This document shows positions 25,917-34,783 of a DNA stretch of 64,000 nucleotides, piece by piece. The stretch is from Flavobacterium denitrificans DSM 15936. Its GTDB lineage: Bacteria > Bacteroidota > Bacteroidia > Flavobacteriales > Flavobacteriaceae. Location of the stretch: positions 1 to 64,000 of the forward strand of contig NZ_AUDL01000011.1 of NCBI RefSeq assembly GCF_000425445.1, read 5' to 3'. Below the pieces are notes generated by a model. The model searched no databases, was not told the origin of the DNA, and worked only from the letters and a program-made list of their open reading frames with translations. How positions within the stretch are numbered: position 1 is the first letter of the stretch; each line of letters begins with the position of its first letter. Both the position numbers and the translations under genes were made by a program.

Positions 25917-26765
25917 ATGAAAATTAAACAATACCGCACTCAGTTTATAAAAGAATTATCGCCTTTATATGATGCATACGAAGCGGAGAGTTTTTTCTAT
26001 TTAATTCTAGAAGACAAACATAAATTGCGCCAGATTGATTTGGCTTTAAATCATGAACTGAATTTTTCTGAAAAGGATTTCGTGGTTTGGGATTCACTAT
26101 TAGATGATTTAAAAAACGAAGTTCCGATACAGTATTTGCTTGGGAAAACCAGTTTTTACGGTTTGGATTTTGAAGTCAATGAAAATGTTTTGATTCCGAG
26201 GCCGGAAACAGAGGAATTGGTAGAATGGATCATTAATGAAAACAAGGGAAATTCCAAAGAAATCAAAATATTAGATATAGGAACTGGAAGTGGCTGTATT
26301 GCAATTTCATTGGCTAAAAATCTTCCAAATGCAAAAGTTTATGCGATTGATGTTTCAAAAAAAGCATTGGATACGGCTAAAAGAAATGCGATAAACAATA
26401 ATGTCGAGGTTACTTTTATGCTGAAAAATATTCTGGAATTGGAAAGATTGAAATCAGATTATGATATCATTGTTTCAAATCCACCGTATGTTCGAAATTT
26501 AGAGAAAGCTGAAATCAAAAAGAATGTTCTGGATTTTGAACCACATTTAGCCTTATTTGTTGATGATAACGACGCTTTGATTTTTTACAGAAAAATTGCC
26601 GAATTAGCTCAGAAAAGCCTTTTGGAAAATGGACAATTGTATTTTGAGATCAATCAGTATTTGGGTAAAGAAACGAAAGAAATGCTGGAAAAAATGAATT
26701 TTATAAATATCGAACTCCGCAAAGATATTTATGATAATGACCGAATGATAAAAACGAATATTTAA
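25917..26765 (+). CDS. prmC: Peptide chain release factor N5-glutamine methyltransferase PrmC
   Basis: Methylates the Gln of the GGQ motif in release factors RF1 and RF2. The 282-residue protein has an N-terminal helical domain, ending IQYLLGKTSFYGLDFEVNENVLIPRPETEELVEW, followed by the SAM-binding ILDIGTGSGCIAISLA near 117-132. The catalytic NPPY is in VSNPPYVRN. Normal length. It runs convergent with the ABC permease gene, with a hairpin array between the stops. Confidence 0.94.
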   Translation: MKIKQYRTQFIKELSPLYDAYEAESFFYLILEDKHKLRQIDLALNHELNFSEKDFVVWDSLLDDLKNEVPIQYLLGKTSFYGLDFEVNENVLIPRPETEELVEWIINENKGNSKEIKILDIGTGSGCIAISLAKNLPNAKVYAIDVSKKALDTAKRNAINNNVEVTFMLKNILELERLKSDYDIIVSNPPYVRNLEKAEIKKNVLDFEPHLALFVDDNDALIFYRKIAELAQKSLLENGQLYFEINQYLGKETKEMLEKMNFINIELRKDIYDNDRMIKTNI

Positions 26766-26768
26766 GTT

Positions 26769-26822
26769 TACAGTCTCAGTCTCAGTTTTCAGTTTTTTAC
26801 TGTGACGGGAAACTGAGACTGA
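26769..26822. repeat. CAGTCTC-type array between convergent genes
   Basis: Direct repeats of CAGTCT and TTTTCAG words on the left are mirrored by AAACTGAGACTG (26810-26821), reverse complement of 26777-26788. It forms a 12-bp stem with a 21-nt loop and may act as a terminator in either direction. Confidence 0.65.
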
Positions 26823-26836
26823 ATACTAAAAAAAAA

Positions 26837-28081
26837 TTATTCATAGCGCAAAGCCTCAATTGGATCTAGTTTAGAAGCTTTTATTGCAGGATACAATCCT
26901 GAAACTATTGCTACTGTAAAACTAGTTGCAAAAGCAGCAAAAATAGCGCTCCACGGAATAACGAATGCAAAATTCATTGCCGTTGCAATCGCAAAACCAA
27001 GCAGAATTCCGATTATAATTCCGACCAATCCGCCAATTTGACCAATTAATAAAGTTTCGATAAAAAACTGAGTAGAAATAGTTGATTTGGTTGCGCCTAA
27101 AGCTTTTCGTACTCCAATTTCGCGCGTGCGTTCAGTAACCGAAACAATCATAATATTCATTAAGGCAATTGATGAACCAAGAATTGTAATAATAGAAATT
27201 ATCCAAGAAGCCCAGCCTAAGTATTGTGTGATTCCAAGAATTCTGTTTATTAAATCATCGCTTCGTCCAATTCCGAAGTTATTATCACGGACAGGATTTA
27301 ATTTGCGAACTCTACGCATTACGCTGGTAGCATTGTCAATTGCAGGATCTAAAAGTTCTTTTTTAGAGACCATAACGCTAATTGTGTAATTGATATTTGG
27401 TGCTGTAAATAAAGAACGCGCCACTTGAATTGGAATCAAGATACGCAAATCTTGGCTGTTTCCAAATGTTGATCCTTTTTCTTTTAATACGCCAATTACT
27501 TTAAAACGCGCCCCCCTGATAGAAATAATTTTATCAATTGGATTGACATCTTTTAATAGCCCTTTTTCAAAATCAGAACCAACAATACAGGAATAAGTAT
27601 TGTTGTCGATATCAAATTGATTGAATGAACGTCCTAAAGTGGTTTCAAGACCAGAATTTGAAATGAAATGTTCGTCTACACCAAGGATTTTTATTTCCGG
27701 ATCTGTTTTTTCGCCTAAAAATTTAACTTCGGCTTTTGAGGTCGCAGTAAACGAAAGAGAGGTTTCAGTAAATGGATATTTGTATTTATTTTTGAAGGCA
27801 ACCGCTTCAGGATAAGAAATAATCGGGTTTATGATTTCACGTTCGTTTCCGCCACGGTTTTTAAGATTGTTTTCGTATTGGTTGATGTTGAAAGTATTGG
27901 CGCCCATGGAAGCAAAATTTGTTGAAACAGTATTTTCCAATGCAGTGACAACGGTTAAAATTCCAACCAAGGCGGTAATTCCGATAGCAATAATTAATAC
28001 AGTAAGAATGGTTCGTAGAATTTGTGTTTTGATGGAACCAAAAGCAATTCGGATATTTTCTTTAAATAATTTTAGCATCAT
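26837..28081 (-). CDS. MacB/FtsX-type ABC transporter permease
   Basis: A 414-residue permease of the FtsX/MacB class. One N-terminal membrane helix (ILRTILTVLIIAIGITALVGILTVV) is followed by a large periplasmic domain (about 50-280). Three C-terminal helices follow, including the conserved VTERTREIGVRKALGATKSTISTQFF loop. Such proteins do mechanotransmission for export of lipoproteins, peptides or toxins. No ATPase or membrane-fusion gene is adjacent, so its partner is unknown. The frame extends to a TTG at 28087; the ATG pair at 28081/28078 is preferred. Confidence 0.9.
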   Translation of the reverse strand: MMLKLFKENIRIAFGSIKTQILRTILTVLIIAIGITALVGILTVVTALENTVSTNFASMGANTFNINQYENNLKNRGGNEREIINPIISYPEAVAFKNKYKYPFTETSLSFTATSKAEVKFLGEKTDPEIKILGVDEHFISNSGLETTLGRSFNQFDIDNNTYSCIVGSDFEKGLLKDVNPIDKIISIRGARFKVIGVLKEKGSTFGNSQDLRILIPIQVARSLFTAPNINYTISVMVSKKELLDPAIDNATSVMRRVRKLNPVRDNNFGIGRSDDLINRILGITQYLGWASWIISIITILGSSIALMNIMIVSVTERTREIGVRKALGATKSTISTQFFIETLLIGQIGGLVGIIIGILLGFAIATAMNFAFVIPWSAIFAAFATSFTVAIVSGLYPAIKASKLDPIEALRYE

Positions 28082-28177
28082 GACCAATTTGACACGAAAA
28101 TACGTTTTTTGTTACAAGTTTGTTTTCCAAGTGTTATTATTTATTTTAAAAAGTAAGATATTTGCAGACTTAAATTA

Positions 28178-28317
28178 AGTCGAAAGTTGGAAAGTCATAA
28201 AGTCGAAAGTCTAAGAACCAGCAATCAAAAAAATAAATAAATTAATTTTAAAGTTTTTTGAATTTTAAGTTTCAAAGGAAATCTAAAATCTAAAATCAAC
28301 AATCTAAAATAAATAAA
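28178..28317. repeat. Degenerate heptamer arrays between divergent genes
   Basis: 28178-28216 has GTCGAAA/GTTGGAAA-like words and 28271-28316 has several AAATCTA-like words (period 7). These lie upstream of hisS and upstream of the ABC permease. No clear -7 box for hisS was found in them. Confidence 0.55.
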
Positions 28318-29745
28318 ATGGCTTCAAAACCAAGCATTCCAAAAGGAACCAGAGATTTTTCACCAGCAGAGGTGTCAAAACGTCAATATATTATTCAGAC
28401 GATAAAAGCTAATTTCGAAAAATTTGGATTTCAGCCAATCGAAACGCCTTCATTTGAAAATTCAGATACTTTGATGGGAAAATATGGAGAAGAGGGAGAT
28501 CGCTTGATTTTTAAAATCTTGAATTCGGGTAACTTTTTTTACAATAAAAGTAAAATTGAATTGCCACAATCAATAGAAGAATTGCAATTGAATTCTGCTG
28601 AAAAAATAAGTTTAGAGCAAAGAATCGAACTAAACAAATTCACAGGAAAAATTTCTGAGAAAGCGTTGCGTTATGATTTGACAGTTCCGTTTGCAAGATA
28701 CGTTGTACAGCACCAAAGCGAAATTGAATTTCCTTTTAAAAGATACCAAATTCAACCTGTTTGGAGAGCTGATAATCCGCAAAAAGGGCGTTTTAGAGAA
28801 TTCTTTCAATGCGATGCCGATGTTGTAGGTTCGAAATCATTGTGGCAGGAAGTTGAATTAGTTCAATTGTACGATACGGTTTTTACAGCTTTAGGTTTAG
28901 AAGGTGTTACAATCAAAATCAACAACAGAAAAATATTATCTGGAATTGCTGAGGTAATTGGCGCTTCAGATAAATTAATCGATTTTACGGTCGCTCTTGA
29001 TAAATTGGATAAAATTGGAGAAGACGGCGTAAAGAAAGAAATGATTGAAAAAGGAATTTCTGAAGAGGCTTTAGTAAAAGTGCAACCACTTTTTAGTTTT
29101 TCAGGAACTTTCGTAGATAAAATTAGCCAACTTTCAGATTTGTTGTCTTCATCTGAAGAAGGAATGAAGGGTGTTGAGGAATTGAAATTTATATGTGACA
29201 ATGTTGCAGATTTAGGTTTGTCAAGCGCAATTTTAGACTTAGATGTGACTTTGGCACGTGGTTTAAATTATTACACGGGAGCTATTTTTGAAGTTGGAGC
29301 GCCAAAAACGGTTGCAATGGGGTCTATTGGCGGTGGCGGAAGGTACGACGATTTGACGGGTATTTTTGGTTTGAAAAATATGAGTGGTGTTGGAATTTCT
29401 TTTGGTTTGGATCGAATTTATTTAGTTTTAGAAGAATTACAATTGTTTCCAGAAACAGTTGCTGCGACTTCAAAAGCAATCTTTATTAATTACGGAGATA
29501 AAGAAGCTTTGTATGCTTCAAAAGCAATTCAAAAATTAAGACAAGAAAATATAAAAGTAGAATTATATCCTGATAATGTAAAAGTTGGAAAGCAATTTCA
29601 ATATGCAGACAAACGTTTGATCCCGTTTGCGGTAATCGCTGGCGATCAAGAAATTGCATCAAATACTTTTGCACTTAAAAATTTAGTGACAGGAGAACAG
29701 GTTTCTGTCGATTTTGATGGTTTGAAAAGCGCTTTGCAAGCATAA
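28318..29745 (+). CDS. hisS: Histidine--tRNA ligase
   Basis: A class II aminoacyl-tRNA synthetase charging tRNA-His, 475 residues. The signature [11 protein letters not shown] is near the N-terminus, motif 2 region [24 protein letters not shown] near 147-170, and the HisA-type [14 protein letters not shown] near 313-326. The GGGGRYDDL motif 3 region and a C-terminal anticodon-binding domain (from about 385) follow. It is slightly longer than Proteobacterial HisRS, with an insert after [23 protein letters not shown] typical of Bacteroidota. Divergent from the ABC permease. Confidence 0.96.
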   Translation: MASKPSIPKGTRDFSPAEVSKRQYIIQTIKANFEKFGFQPIETPSFENSDTLMGKYGEEGDRLIFKILNSGNFFYNKSKIELPQSIEELQLNSAEKISLEQRIELNKFTGKISEKALRYDLTVPFARYVVQHQSEIEFPFKRYQIQPVWRADNPQKGRFREFFQCDADVVGSKSLWQEVELVQLYDTVFTALGLEGVTIKINNRKILSGIAEVIGASDKLIDFTVALDKLDKIGEDGVKKEMIEKGISEEALVKVQPLFSFSGTFVDKISQLSDLLSSSEEGMKGVEELKFICDNVADLGLSSAILDLDVTLARGLNYYTGAIFEVGAPKTVAMGSIGGGGRYDDLTGIFGLKNMSGVGISFGLDRIYLVLEELQLFPETVAATSKAIFINYGDKEALYASKAIQKLRQENIKVELYPDNVKVGKQFQYADKRLIPFAVIAGDQEIASNTFALKNLVTGEQVSVDFDGLKSALQA

Positions 29746-29777
29746 TTATTGCCATTTAGTCTTTTGCGGCATATTTG

Positions 29778-29876
29778 TTTCACGCAGATTCGGCAGATTA
29801 AAGCAGATTTAATTTGATTTTTATATTAAAGAAATCTGCGTTAATCTGCTTGAATCATTTTTAAATCTGCGTGAAA
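29778..29876. repeat. Inverted repeat with AATCTGCG words
   Basis: Arms TTTCACGCAGATT (from 29778) and AATCTGCGTGAAA (29864-29876). Each side has two or three degenerate copies of CAGATT/AATCTGC in the interior. It resembles the nested repeat at 23425-23582 in word structure (CAGATTAAAGCAGATT). It follows hisS and may stabilise or terminate its mRNA. Confidence 0.7.
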
Positions 29877-30022
29877 TAATAAAAAAAAACTTTTTTGAGT
29901 TAACTATCTGTAGTAAAGGTTTTTGCTTTGAATTGTGCGGATTTAAAGGGTTTTCTTTTAAAATCTCTGCATGAAATAGTTGTCTGTAAAGAAAAAAAAC
30001 TCTTAATTTGCGACCTCAAGTT

Positions 30023-30093
30023 ACGGGCGTAGTTCAAGGGTAGAATAGCGGTCTCCAAAACCGTTGATGGGGGTTCGAATCCCTCCGCCCGTG
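30023..30093 (+). tRNA. tRNA-Trp (CCA)
   Basis: A 71-nt cloverleaf. The acceptor arms ACGGGCG (30023-30029) and CGCCCGT (30086-30092) pair perfectly. The anticodon stem GCGGT/ACCGT encloses loop CTCCAAA with anticodon CCA, and the T-loop is GGTTCGAATCC. The 3' CCA is not encoded (GCA follows). A TTAATTTG box about 15 nt upstream is a near-match to the -7 consensus. It is transcribed alone, with a terminator at 30137. Confidence 0.96.
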
Positions 30094-30136
30094 CAAATAA
30101 ATAGTTCAAAGTGAAAATTTTGATCATCGCCAAAAT

Positions 30137-30173
30137 AAAAAAAGCTTCGTCTCTGTAGACGAAGCTTTTTTTT
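30137..30173 (+). terminator. Terminator of tRNA-Trp
   Basis: The 10-bp stem AGCTTCGTCT/AGACGAAGCT (30143-30152, 30157-30166) with a CTGT loop is followed by a run of eight T. Confidence 0.92.
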
Positions 30174-30373
30174 AATATAAGGTAAATTTGAATTAATAAT
30201 TATTTATGAGGCCTTAGCCAACCCTTAAATTCAATTTTGATAGATAATAGATTTTGTTTTTATTTACGTCTTCAAAGATAAAATAAACTATAACGTAATA
30301 GTCTTAAAATTGTGCTAAATTTTTTTAGTATAAAATTGGTTTTTAAAGCCCTCAGTTTTAATAAAGTGACAAT

Positions 30374-30405
30374 TTGACATTTTAGGATTTTTGGCAGTAC
30401 TTTTG
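30374..30405 (+). promoter_or_regulatory. Promoter of grpE-dnaJ (TTTG N21 TACTTTTG)
   Basis: The -33 TTTG at 30373-30376 and the -7 TACTTTTG at 30398-30405 have a 21-nt spacer, within the Bacteroidota sigma-A range. It lies 22 nt before the grpE ATG. No CIRCE-like heat-shock operator is visible. The spacer between the tRNA terminator and here (30174-30372) holds nothing else recognisable. Confidence 0.7.
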
Positions 30406-30427
30406 CAATCCAACAGAAAGAAATAAA

Positions 30428-31006
30428 ATGAAGTTTAAGAATATTTTTAAAAATAAAAGTAATATGACTACGGAAAATACAGAATTCGATCAGGAATTAG
30501 ATGATGTAACGTTAGAGAACAATGCCAACGGAGAGCAGTTAATTGTTGAAGAATTAAGTGTTGAGGAGCAATTAGCTAAAGACTTGGCTCACGAAAAAGA
30601 TAAGTTTTTGAGATTATTTGCTGAATTTGAAAATTACAAAAAAAGAACTTCAAAAGAGCGTCTTGAATTGTTTAAAACAGCAAATCAAGAAGTTTTGTTG
30701 GCTATGCTTCCAGTTTTAGATGATTTTGACAGAGCGGCAGTAGAGATCAACAAGTCAGATGATGAAAATTTGAAAAAAGGTGTTGAGTTGATTCACGATA
30801 AACTTAAAAACACTTTAGTTTCTAAAGGTTTAGAGCAAGTTGAAATTCAAGCAGGTGATGCTTTCAACGCTGATATTGCTGAAGCAATTACCCAAATTCC
30901 AGCTCCGTCTGACAAATTGAAAGGGAAAATTGTTGATGTTATTGAAAAAGGATACAAATTAGGAGACAAAATTATTCGTTTCCCTAAAGTTGTAGTTGGA
31001 AACTAA
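30428..31006 (+). CDS. grpE: Nucleotide exchange factor GrpE
   Basis: Releases ADP from DnaK in the Hsp70 cycle. The 192-residue protein has an acidic N-terminus (DQELDDVTLENNANGEQLIVEELSVEE), a long coiled coil (EEQLAKDLAHEKDKFLRLFAEFENYKKRTSKER) and a C-terminal beta-wing region with PKVVVGN at the end. A second Met (30464) could also be the start, before MTTENTEF; the first ATG follows the promoter closely and is kept. It is followed 84 nt later by dnaJ, so it is a chaperone operon. Confidence 0.94.
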   Translation: MKFKNIFKNKSNMTTENTEFDQELDDVTLENNANGEQLIVEELSVEEQLAKDLAHEKDKFLRLFAEFENYKKRTSKERLELFKTANQEVLLAMLPVLDDFDRAAVEINKSDDENLKKGVELIHDKLKNTLVSKGLEQVEIQAGDAFNADIAEAITQIPAPSDKLKGKIVDVIEKGYKLGDKIIRFPKVVVGN

Positions 31007-31051
31007 AAAAAAATGTAAACAAAGTCCAAGTGAATTATTTTGGATTTTGGT

Positions 31052-31067
31052 CCCGAAGCGTCGGGAT
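31052..31067. repeat. TCCCGA-N4-TCGGGA palindrome between grpE and dnaJ
   Basis: A 16-nt near-perfect palindrome with centre AGCG. Related copies lie at 49230-49245 and 53093-53108. It may be a processing or attenuation hairpin in the grpE-dnaJ mRNA. Confidence 0.6.
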
Positions 31068-31090
31068 AAGATTTGGAACCTAATCTAATT

Positions 31091-32197
31091 ATGAAAAAAG
31101 ATTTTTACGAAATATTAGGCATTTCAAAAAATGCTGATGCTGCCGAAATTAAAAAAGCATATAGAAAAAGTGCTTTAAAATACCACCCTGATAAAAATCC
31201 AGGCGACAAAGAGGCAGAAGAAAACTTCAAATTGGCAGCAGAAGCTTATGAAGTTTTAAGTGATCCACAGAAAAAAGCGAAATACGATCAATATGGTCAT
31301 CAGGCATTTGATGGTTCTGGCGGATTTGGCGGTCATGGTGGCATGAACATGGATGATATTTTCAGTCAATTTGGTGATATTTTCGGTGGAGGATTTGGCG
31401 GCTTCGGTGGCGGAGGCGGTGGCCCTCGTCGTGCTAAAGGAAGCAATCTTCGAATTAAAGTGAAATTGACTTTAGAAGAAATTGCAAATGGAGTTGAGAA
31501 AAAAGTAAAAGTAAAACGTAAAGTTCAGGCAAAAGGCGTAACGTATAAAACTTGTACGACTTGTAACGGTCAAGGACAAGTAATGCGTGTTACCAATACT
31601 ATTTTAGGAAGAATGCAATCTGCGTCAACTTGTCCTACTTGTGGAGGTTCAGGTCAGATTTTAGATAAAAAACCTGCTGAGGCTGATGCTCAAGGTATGG
31701 TTCAAGAAGACGAAACAGTATCAATCAAAATTCCTGCGGGAGTTGTTGACGGCATGCAGTTAAAAGTTGCAAACAAAGGTAACGATGCTCCAGGAAATAG
31801 TATTCCAGGAGATTTAATTGTAGCGATCGAAGAGGTTGAACACGAATTCTTGAAGCGTGAAGGTGAAAATGTTCATTTCGATTTATACATCAGTTTCCCT
31901 GAAGCAGTTTTAGGAGCTTCAAAAGATATTGAGGCAATCAACGGAAAAGTTCGTATCAAATTGGAAGAAGGAATTCAATCTGGAAAAATATTGAGATTAA
32001 AAGGAAAAGGGATTCCGAGTTTGAATGGTTACGGAAGTGGAGATTTGCTAGTTCACGTAAACGTTTGGACTCCAAAAACATTAAATAAAGAACAAAAACA
32101 ATTCTTTGAAAATGCTTTAAACGATGAGCACTTTGCTCCAAGTCCAGAGAAATCAGAGAAATCATTTTTCGAGAAAGTAAAAGATATGTTCTCATAA
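31091..32197 (+). CDS. dnaJ: Chaperone protein DnaJ
   Basis: J-domain co-chaperone of DnaK, 368 residues. The J domain (residues 1-70) includes the HPD motif (YHPDKNPGDKEAEE), and a Gly/Phe-rich region follows at about 70-115. The central cysteine-rich region has only two CxxCxGxG motifs (CTTCNGQG and CPTCGGSG) instead of the usual four, so probably one zinc site. C-terminal substrate-binding beta domains follow. The frame opens at 31073 with MEPNLI; the ATG at 31091 starts the standard MKKDFYEILGI. The spacer from grpE contains a TCCCGA...TCGGGA palindrome. A strong terminator follows. Confidence 0.95.
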   Translation: MKKDFYEILGISKNADAAEIKKAYRKSALKYHPDKNPGDKEAEENFKLAAEAYEVLSDPQKKAKYDQYGHQAFDGSGGFGGHGGMNMDDIFSQFGDIFGGGFGGFGGGGGGPRRAKGSNLRIKVKLTLEEIANGVEKKVKVKRKVQAKGVTYKTCTTCNGQGQVMRVTNTILGRMQSASTCPTCGGSGQILDKKPAEADAQGMVQEDETVSIKIPAGVVDGMQLKVANKGNDAPGNSIPGDLIVAIEEVEHEFLKREGENVHFDLYISFPEAVLGASKDIEAINGKVRIKLEEGIQSGKILRLKGKGIPSLNGYGSGDLLVHVNVWTPKTLNKEQKQFFENALNDEHFAPSPEKSEKSFFEKVKDMFS

Positions 32198-32228
32198 TCT
32201 AAACTTTTTGAAAAGGTTATAAATTTCA

Positions 32229-32265
32229 AAAACCCATTCTAGCATAAATTTAGAATGGGTTTTTT
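32229..32265 (+). terminator. Terminator of grpE-dnaJ
   Basis: The stem AACCCATTCTA/TAGAATGGGTT (about 32231-32241 with 32251-32261) ends in six T, 32 nt after the dnaJ stop. Confidence 0.88.
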
Positions 32266-32358
32266 GCTGAATAGTACGCAGATTCGCTACTAATTATTTA
32301 CTTTTACAGTCGCTTTAGCCATAATGGCATTAGCAACGTAGAAAATCTCAAAAACCAC

Positions 32359-33288
32359 ATGAGCAACTTACTCGAAGTACATAAAGTCGTAAAGCAATAT
32401 GGCAATTATGTAGCGCTTAACGAAGTTTCATTGAATGTGCCAAAAGGCAGTATATATGGACTCTTGGGTCCGAATGGAGCCGGAAAAACTTCCCTTATCA
32501 GAATCATAAACCAAATTACATTGCCAGACAGCGGCGAGATAATTTTGGATGGAGAAAGATTACAGCCGAAACACGTGCAAACTATCGGTTATCTTCCAGA
32601 AGAAAGAGGTTTGTATAGCTCGATGAAAGTAGGGGAACAGTGTTTGTATTTGGCTCAAATGAAAGGTCTTTCTAAAGCTGAAGCTAAAAAACAATTGGAT
32701 TATTGGTTTGACCGATTAGGAATTCAAGGTTGGTGGAATAAGAAAATCCAGGAGCTTTCTAAAGGAATGGCGCAGAAAATTCAGTTCGTCGTTTGTGTTT
32801 TGCACAAACCAAAATTGCTGATTTTAGATGAGCCATTTTCAGGATTTGATCCGGTAAATGCTAATGTTATTAAAGATGAAATTCTTGCTTTAAAAGAACA
32901 AGGATCGACCATCATTTTTTCGACGCACAGAATGGAAAGTGTAGAGGAACTTTGTGAAAATATTGCTTTAATCCATAAGTCTAATAAATTGATTGAAGGG
33001 AAAGTTGTTGATGTAAAGCGACAATTTAGAACCAATAGTTTTGAAGTCGGAATCTTGACCAGCAATGTTGAAGGTTTGATGTATGACATTACGCAAAAAT
33101 TTACGGTTTCGCCGGCAAGCTTTAAATCTTTAAATGATGATTTGAAATTGAATATTCAAATAGGAAATGCTTCTCCAAACGAATTATTAAATGTCCTTAC
33201 ACAACGCGGACAGGTTACACATTTCGTTGAAAAAATTCCAAGTATAAACGATATTTTTATTCAAACGGTTACTGAAAATAAAGTTTAG
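32359..33288 (+). CDS. ABC transporter ATP-binding protein (NatA-like)
   Basis: A 309-residue ATPase. Walker A GPNGAGKT is at 37-44, the Q-loop is near INQITL, the signature is ELSKGMAQKIQ and Walker B is LLILDEP, followed by the H-loop in STHRM. A C-terminal extension of about 80 residues (from 215) matches the DUF4162-type tail of Na+ or drug-type ABC-2 exporters. It is paired with the ABC-2 permease 80 nt downstream. The exported substrate is unknown; NatAB in Bacillus exports Na+. Confidence 0.9.
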   Translation: MSNLLEVHKVVKQYGNYVALNEVSLNVPKGSIYGLLGPNGAGKTSLIRIINQITLPDSGEIILDGERLQPKHVQTIGYLPEERGLYSSMKVGEQCLYLAQMKGLSKAEAKKQLDYWFDRLGIQGWWNKKIQELSKGMAQKIQFVVCVLHKPKLLILDEPFSGFDPVNANVIKDEILALKEQGSTIIFSTHRMESVEELCENIALIHKSNKLIEGKVVDVKRQFRTNSFEVGILTSNVEGLMYDITQKFTVSPASFKSLNDDLKLNIQIGNASPNELLNVLTQRGQVTHFVEKIPSINDIFIQTVTENKV

Positions 33289-33366
33289 ATTTCAAATTTT
33301 AGATTTTAGAGTGAATGCCTAAAATCTAAAAATCTAAAGTCAACAATCTAACATCTAAAATCAAGA
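33289..33366. repeat. AAATCTA-type heptamer array after the ABC ATPase
   Basis: It begins directly after the stop codon. TTTTAGATTT words on the left are mirrored by AAAATCTAAAAATCTAAA words on the right, giving a hairpin-capable spacer between two genes of one transport operon. Confidence 0.6.
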
Positions 33367-33367
33367 A

Positions 33368-34684
33368 ATGAGTATTATTTCATTAATTATAAAAAGAGAA
33401 TTTATTGCCAAAGTCCGCAATAAATCTTTTGTTGTTATGACATTTTTAAGTCCGCTTTTGTTTGTGGCAATAGCTGTTTTTATCGGCTATTTAAGTTCAA
33501 TGAAAGCAGAAACCAAAAAAATTGCAATTCATGACGAAACTGGAATTTTTGTTTCAGATTTTTTAAAAGAAAATAAAAAAGGAGCCGAATTTAAATATCT
33601 GAATTTATCTGAAATTGATTTAAAAGCTTTAAAAGACAGTATAACAAAAGAAAATTTTAGCGGATTGATTGTTATTCCGAAAATGGATAAGACGAAAGAT
33701 CTCGAAAGTAAAATTGAATTTATTTCAAATAACAGTCCGAGTATTTCTTTTATTGAAAACACTCAGGATATCATCGGAAATAAAATCACAAAATTAAATT
33801 TAGAAGAAGCAAAGCTGGATACTTTGGCGATTCAAAAAGCACAGTCAAATGTGAATATCCATTTGGTAAAAGCTTCTGGAGAAGAGAGTTTGAAAGGTTT
33901 AAATGAGATAAAAATCGCAATAGGTGGCGCATTTGGCTATCTAATCATGATGTTCATTATCATTTACGGAAATATGGTAATGCGCAGCGTAATCGAAGAA
34001 AAAACAAATAGAATTATCGAAATCATTATTTCATCAGTAAAGCCATTTCAATTAATGATTGGGAAAATTGTGGGAACTTCATTAGCGGGAATTCTACAAT
34101 TTATGATTTGGGCAATTATTGGTTTGGGATTAATGTTTGCTGCTTCGGCGTTTTTTGGCGTAAATGTTGGGCCAACATCCAGAATTTCGCCAGAAATGAT
34201 GCAAACGGCACAACATCAATTATCAGGATCAGCCCAAATGTATATTACTGAATTATGGAATTTGCCAATTGCCAGCATTTTAATCGGATTTGTAATTTAT
34301 TTTATTGGAGGATATTTTCTATACAGCTCATTTTATGCAGCAATTGGAGCGGCGGTTGACAATCAAACCGATTCGCAGCAGTTTTTATTGCCAATATTAA
34401 TGCCTTTAATTTTGAGTGTGTACATTGGATTTTTTACTGTAGTAAATGATCCTCACGGAACGGTTGCAGTTGCATTTTCAATGATTCCGCTTACCTCGCC
34501 AATTGTAATGTTAATGCGTATTCCGTTTGGCGTGCCGTGGTGGCAAATTGCAATTTCGGTATCATTATTGTTTGCTACATTTTTCCTTGTGGTTTGGTTC
34601 GCTGCAAAAATTTACCGAGTAGGTATTTTAATGTATGGCAAAAAACCAACTTGGAAGGAATTGTATAAGTGGCTTAAATATTAA
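33368..34684 (+). CDS. ABC-2 type transporter permease
   Basis: A 438-residue membrane protein of the ABC-2/NatB class. One N-terminal helix (FVVMTFLSPLLFVAIAVFIGYL, residues 22-43) is followed by an extracytoplasmic domain of about 140 residues. Around five more helices lie between 190 and 430, including the conserved MRSVIEEKTNRIIEIIISSVKPFQLMIGKI coupling segment near 210-240. It partners the ATPase at 32359. Start ATG at 33368 lies just after an intergenic heptamer array. Confidence 0.92.
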   Translation: MSIISLIIKREFIAKVRNKSFVVMTFLSPLLFVAIAVFIGYLSSMKAETKKIAIHDETGIFVSDFLKENKKGAEFKYLNLSEIDLKALKDSITKENFSGLIVIPKMDKTKDLESKIEFISNNSPSISFIENTQDIIGNKITKLNLEEAKLDTLAIQKAQSNVNIHLVKASGEESLKGLNEIKIAIGGAFGYLIMMFIIIYGNMVMRSVIEEKTNRIIEIIISSVKPFQLMIGKIVGTSLAGILQFMIWAIIGLGLMFAASAFFGVNVGPTSRISPEMMQTAQHQLSGSAQMYITELWNLPIASILIGFVIYFIGGYFLYSSFYAAIGAAVDNQTDSQQFLLPILMPLILSVYIGFFTVVNDPHGTVAVAFSMIPLTSPIVMLMRIPFGVPWWQIAISVSLLFATFFLVVWFAAKIYRVGILMYGKKPTWKELYKWLKY

Positions 34685-34783
34685 CTTAGAGATTCTAAGT
34701 TTCTAAGATTCTGAGATGCTAAGATTTTAGCTAAAAAAAACTCAGAAACTTAGCATCTTAGTATCTTAGTATCTTAGAAAAGA
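34685..34783. repeat. Octamer hairpin array after the ABC permease
   Basis: The left side is built from TTCTAAGN octamers (four or five copies) and the right side from CTTAGNAT octamers (about four). The right arm is the near reverse complement of the left around a CTAAAAAAAACTC loop. It starts at the stop codon and ends 1 nt before the next ATG. Confidence 0.75.

Noticed and set aside
29900..30133. Minus-strand reading frame containing ARAEGFEPPSTVLETAILPLNYARN
   Set aside because: It is antisense to tRNA-Trp; this is a well-known artefact of reading a tRNA gene backwards.
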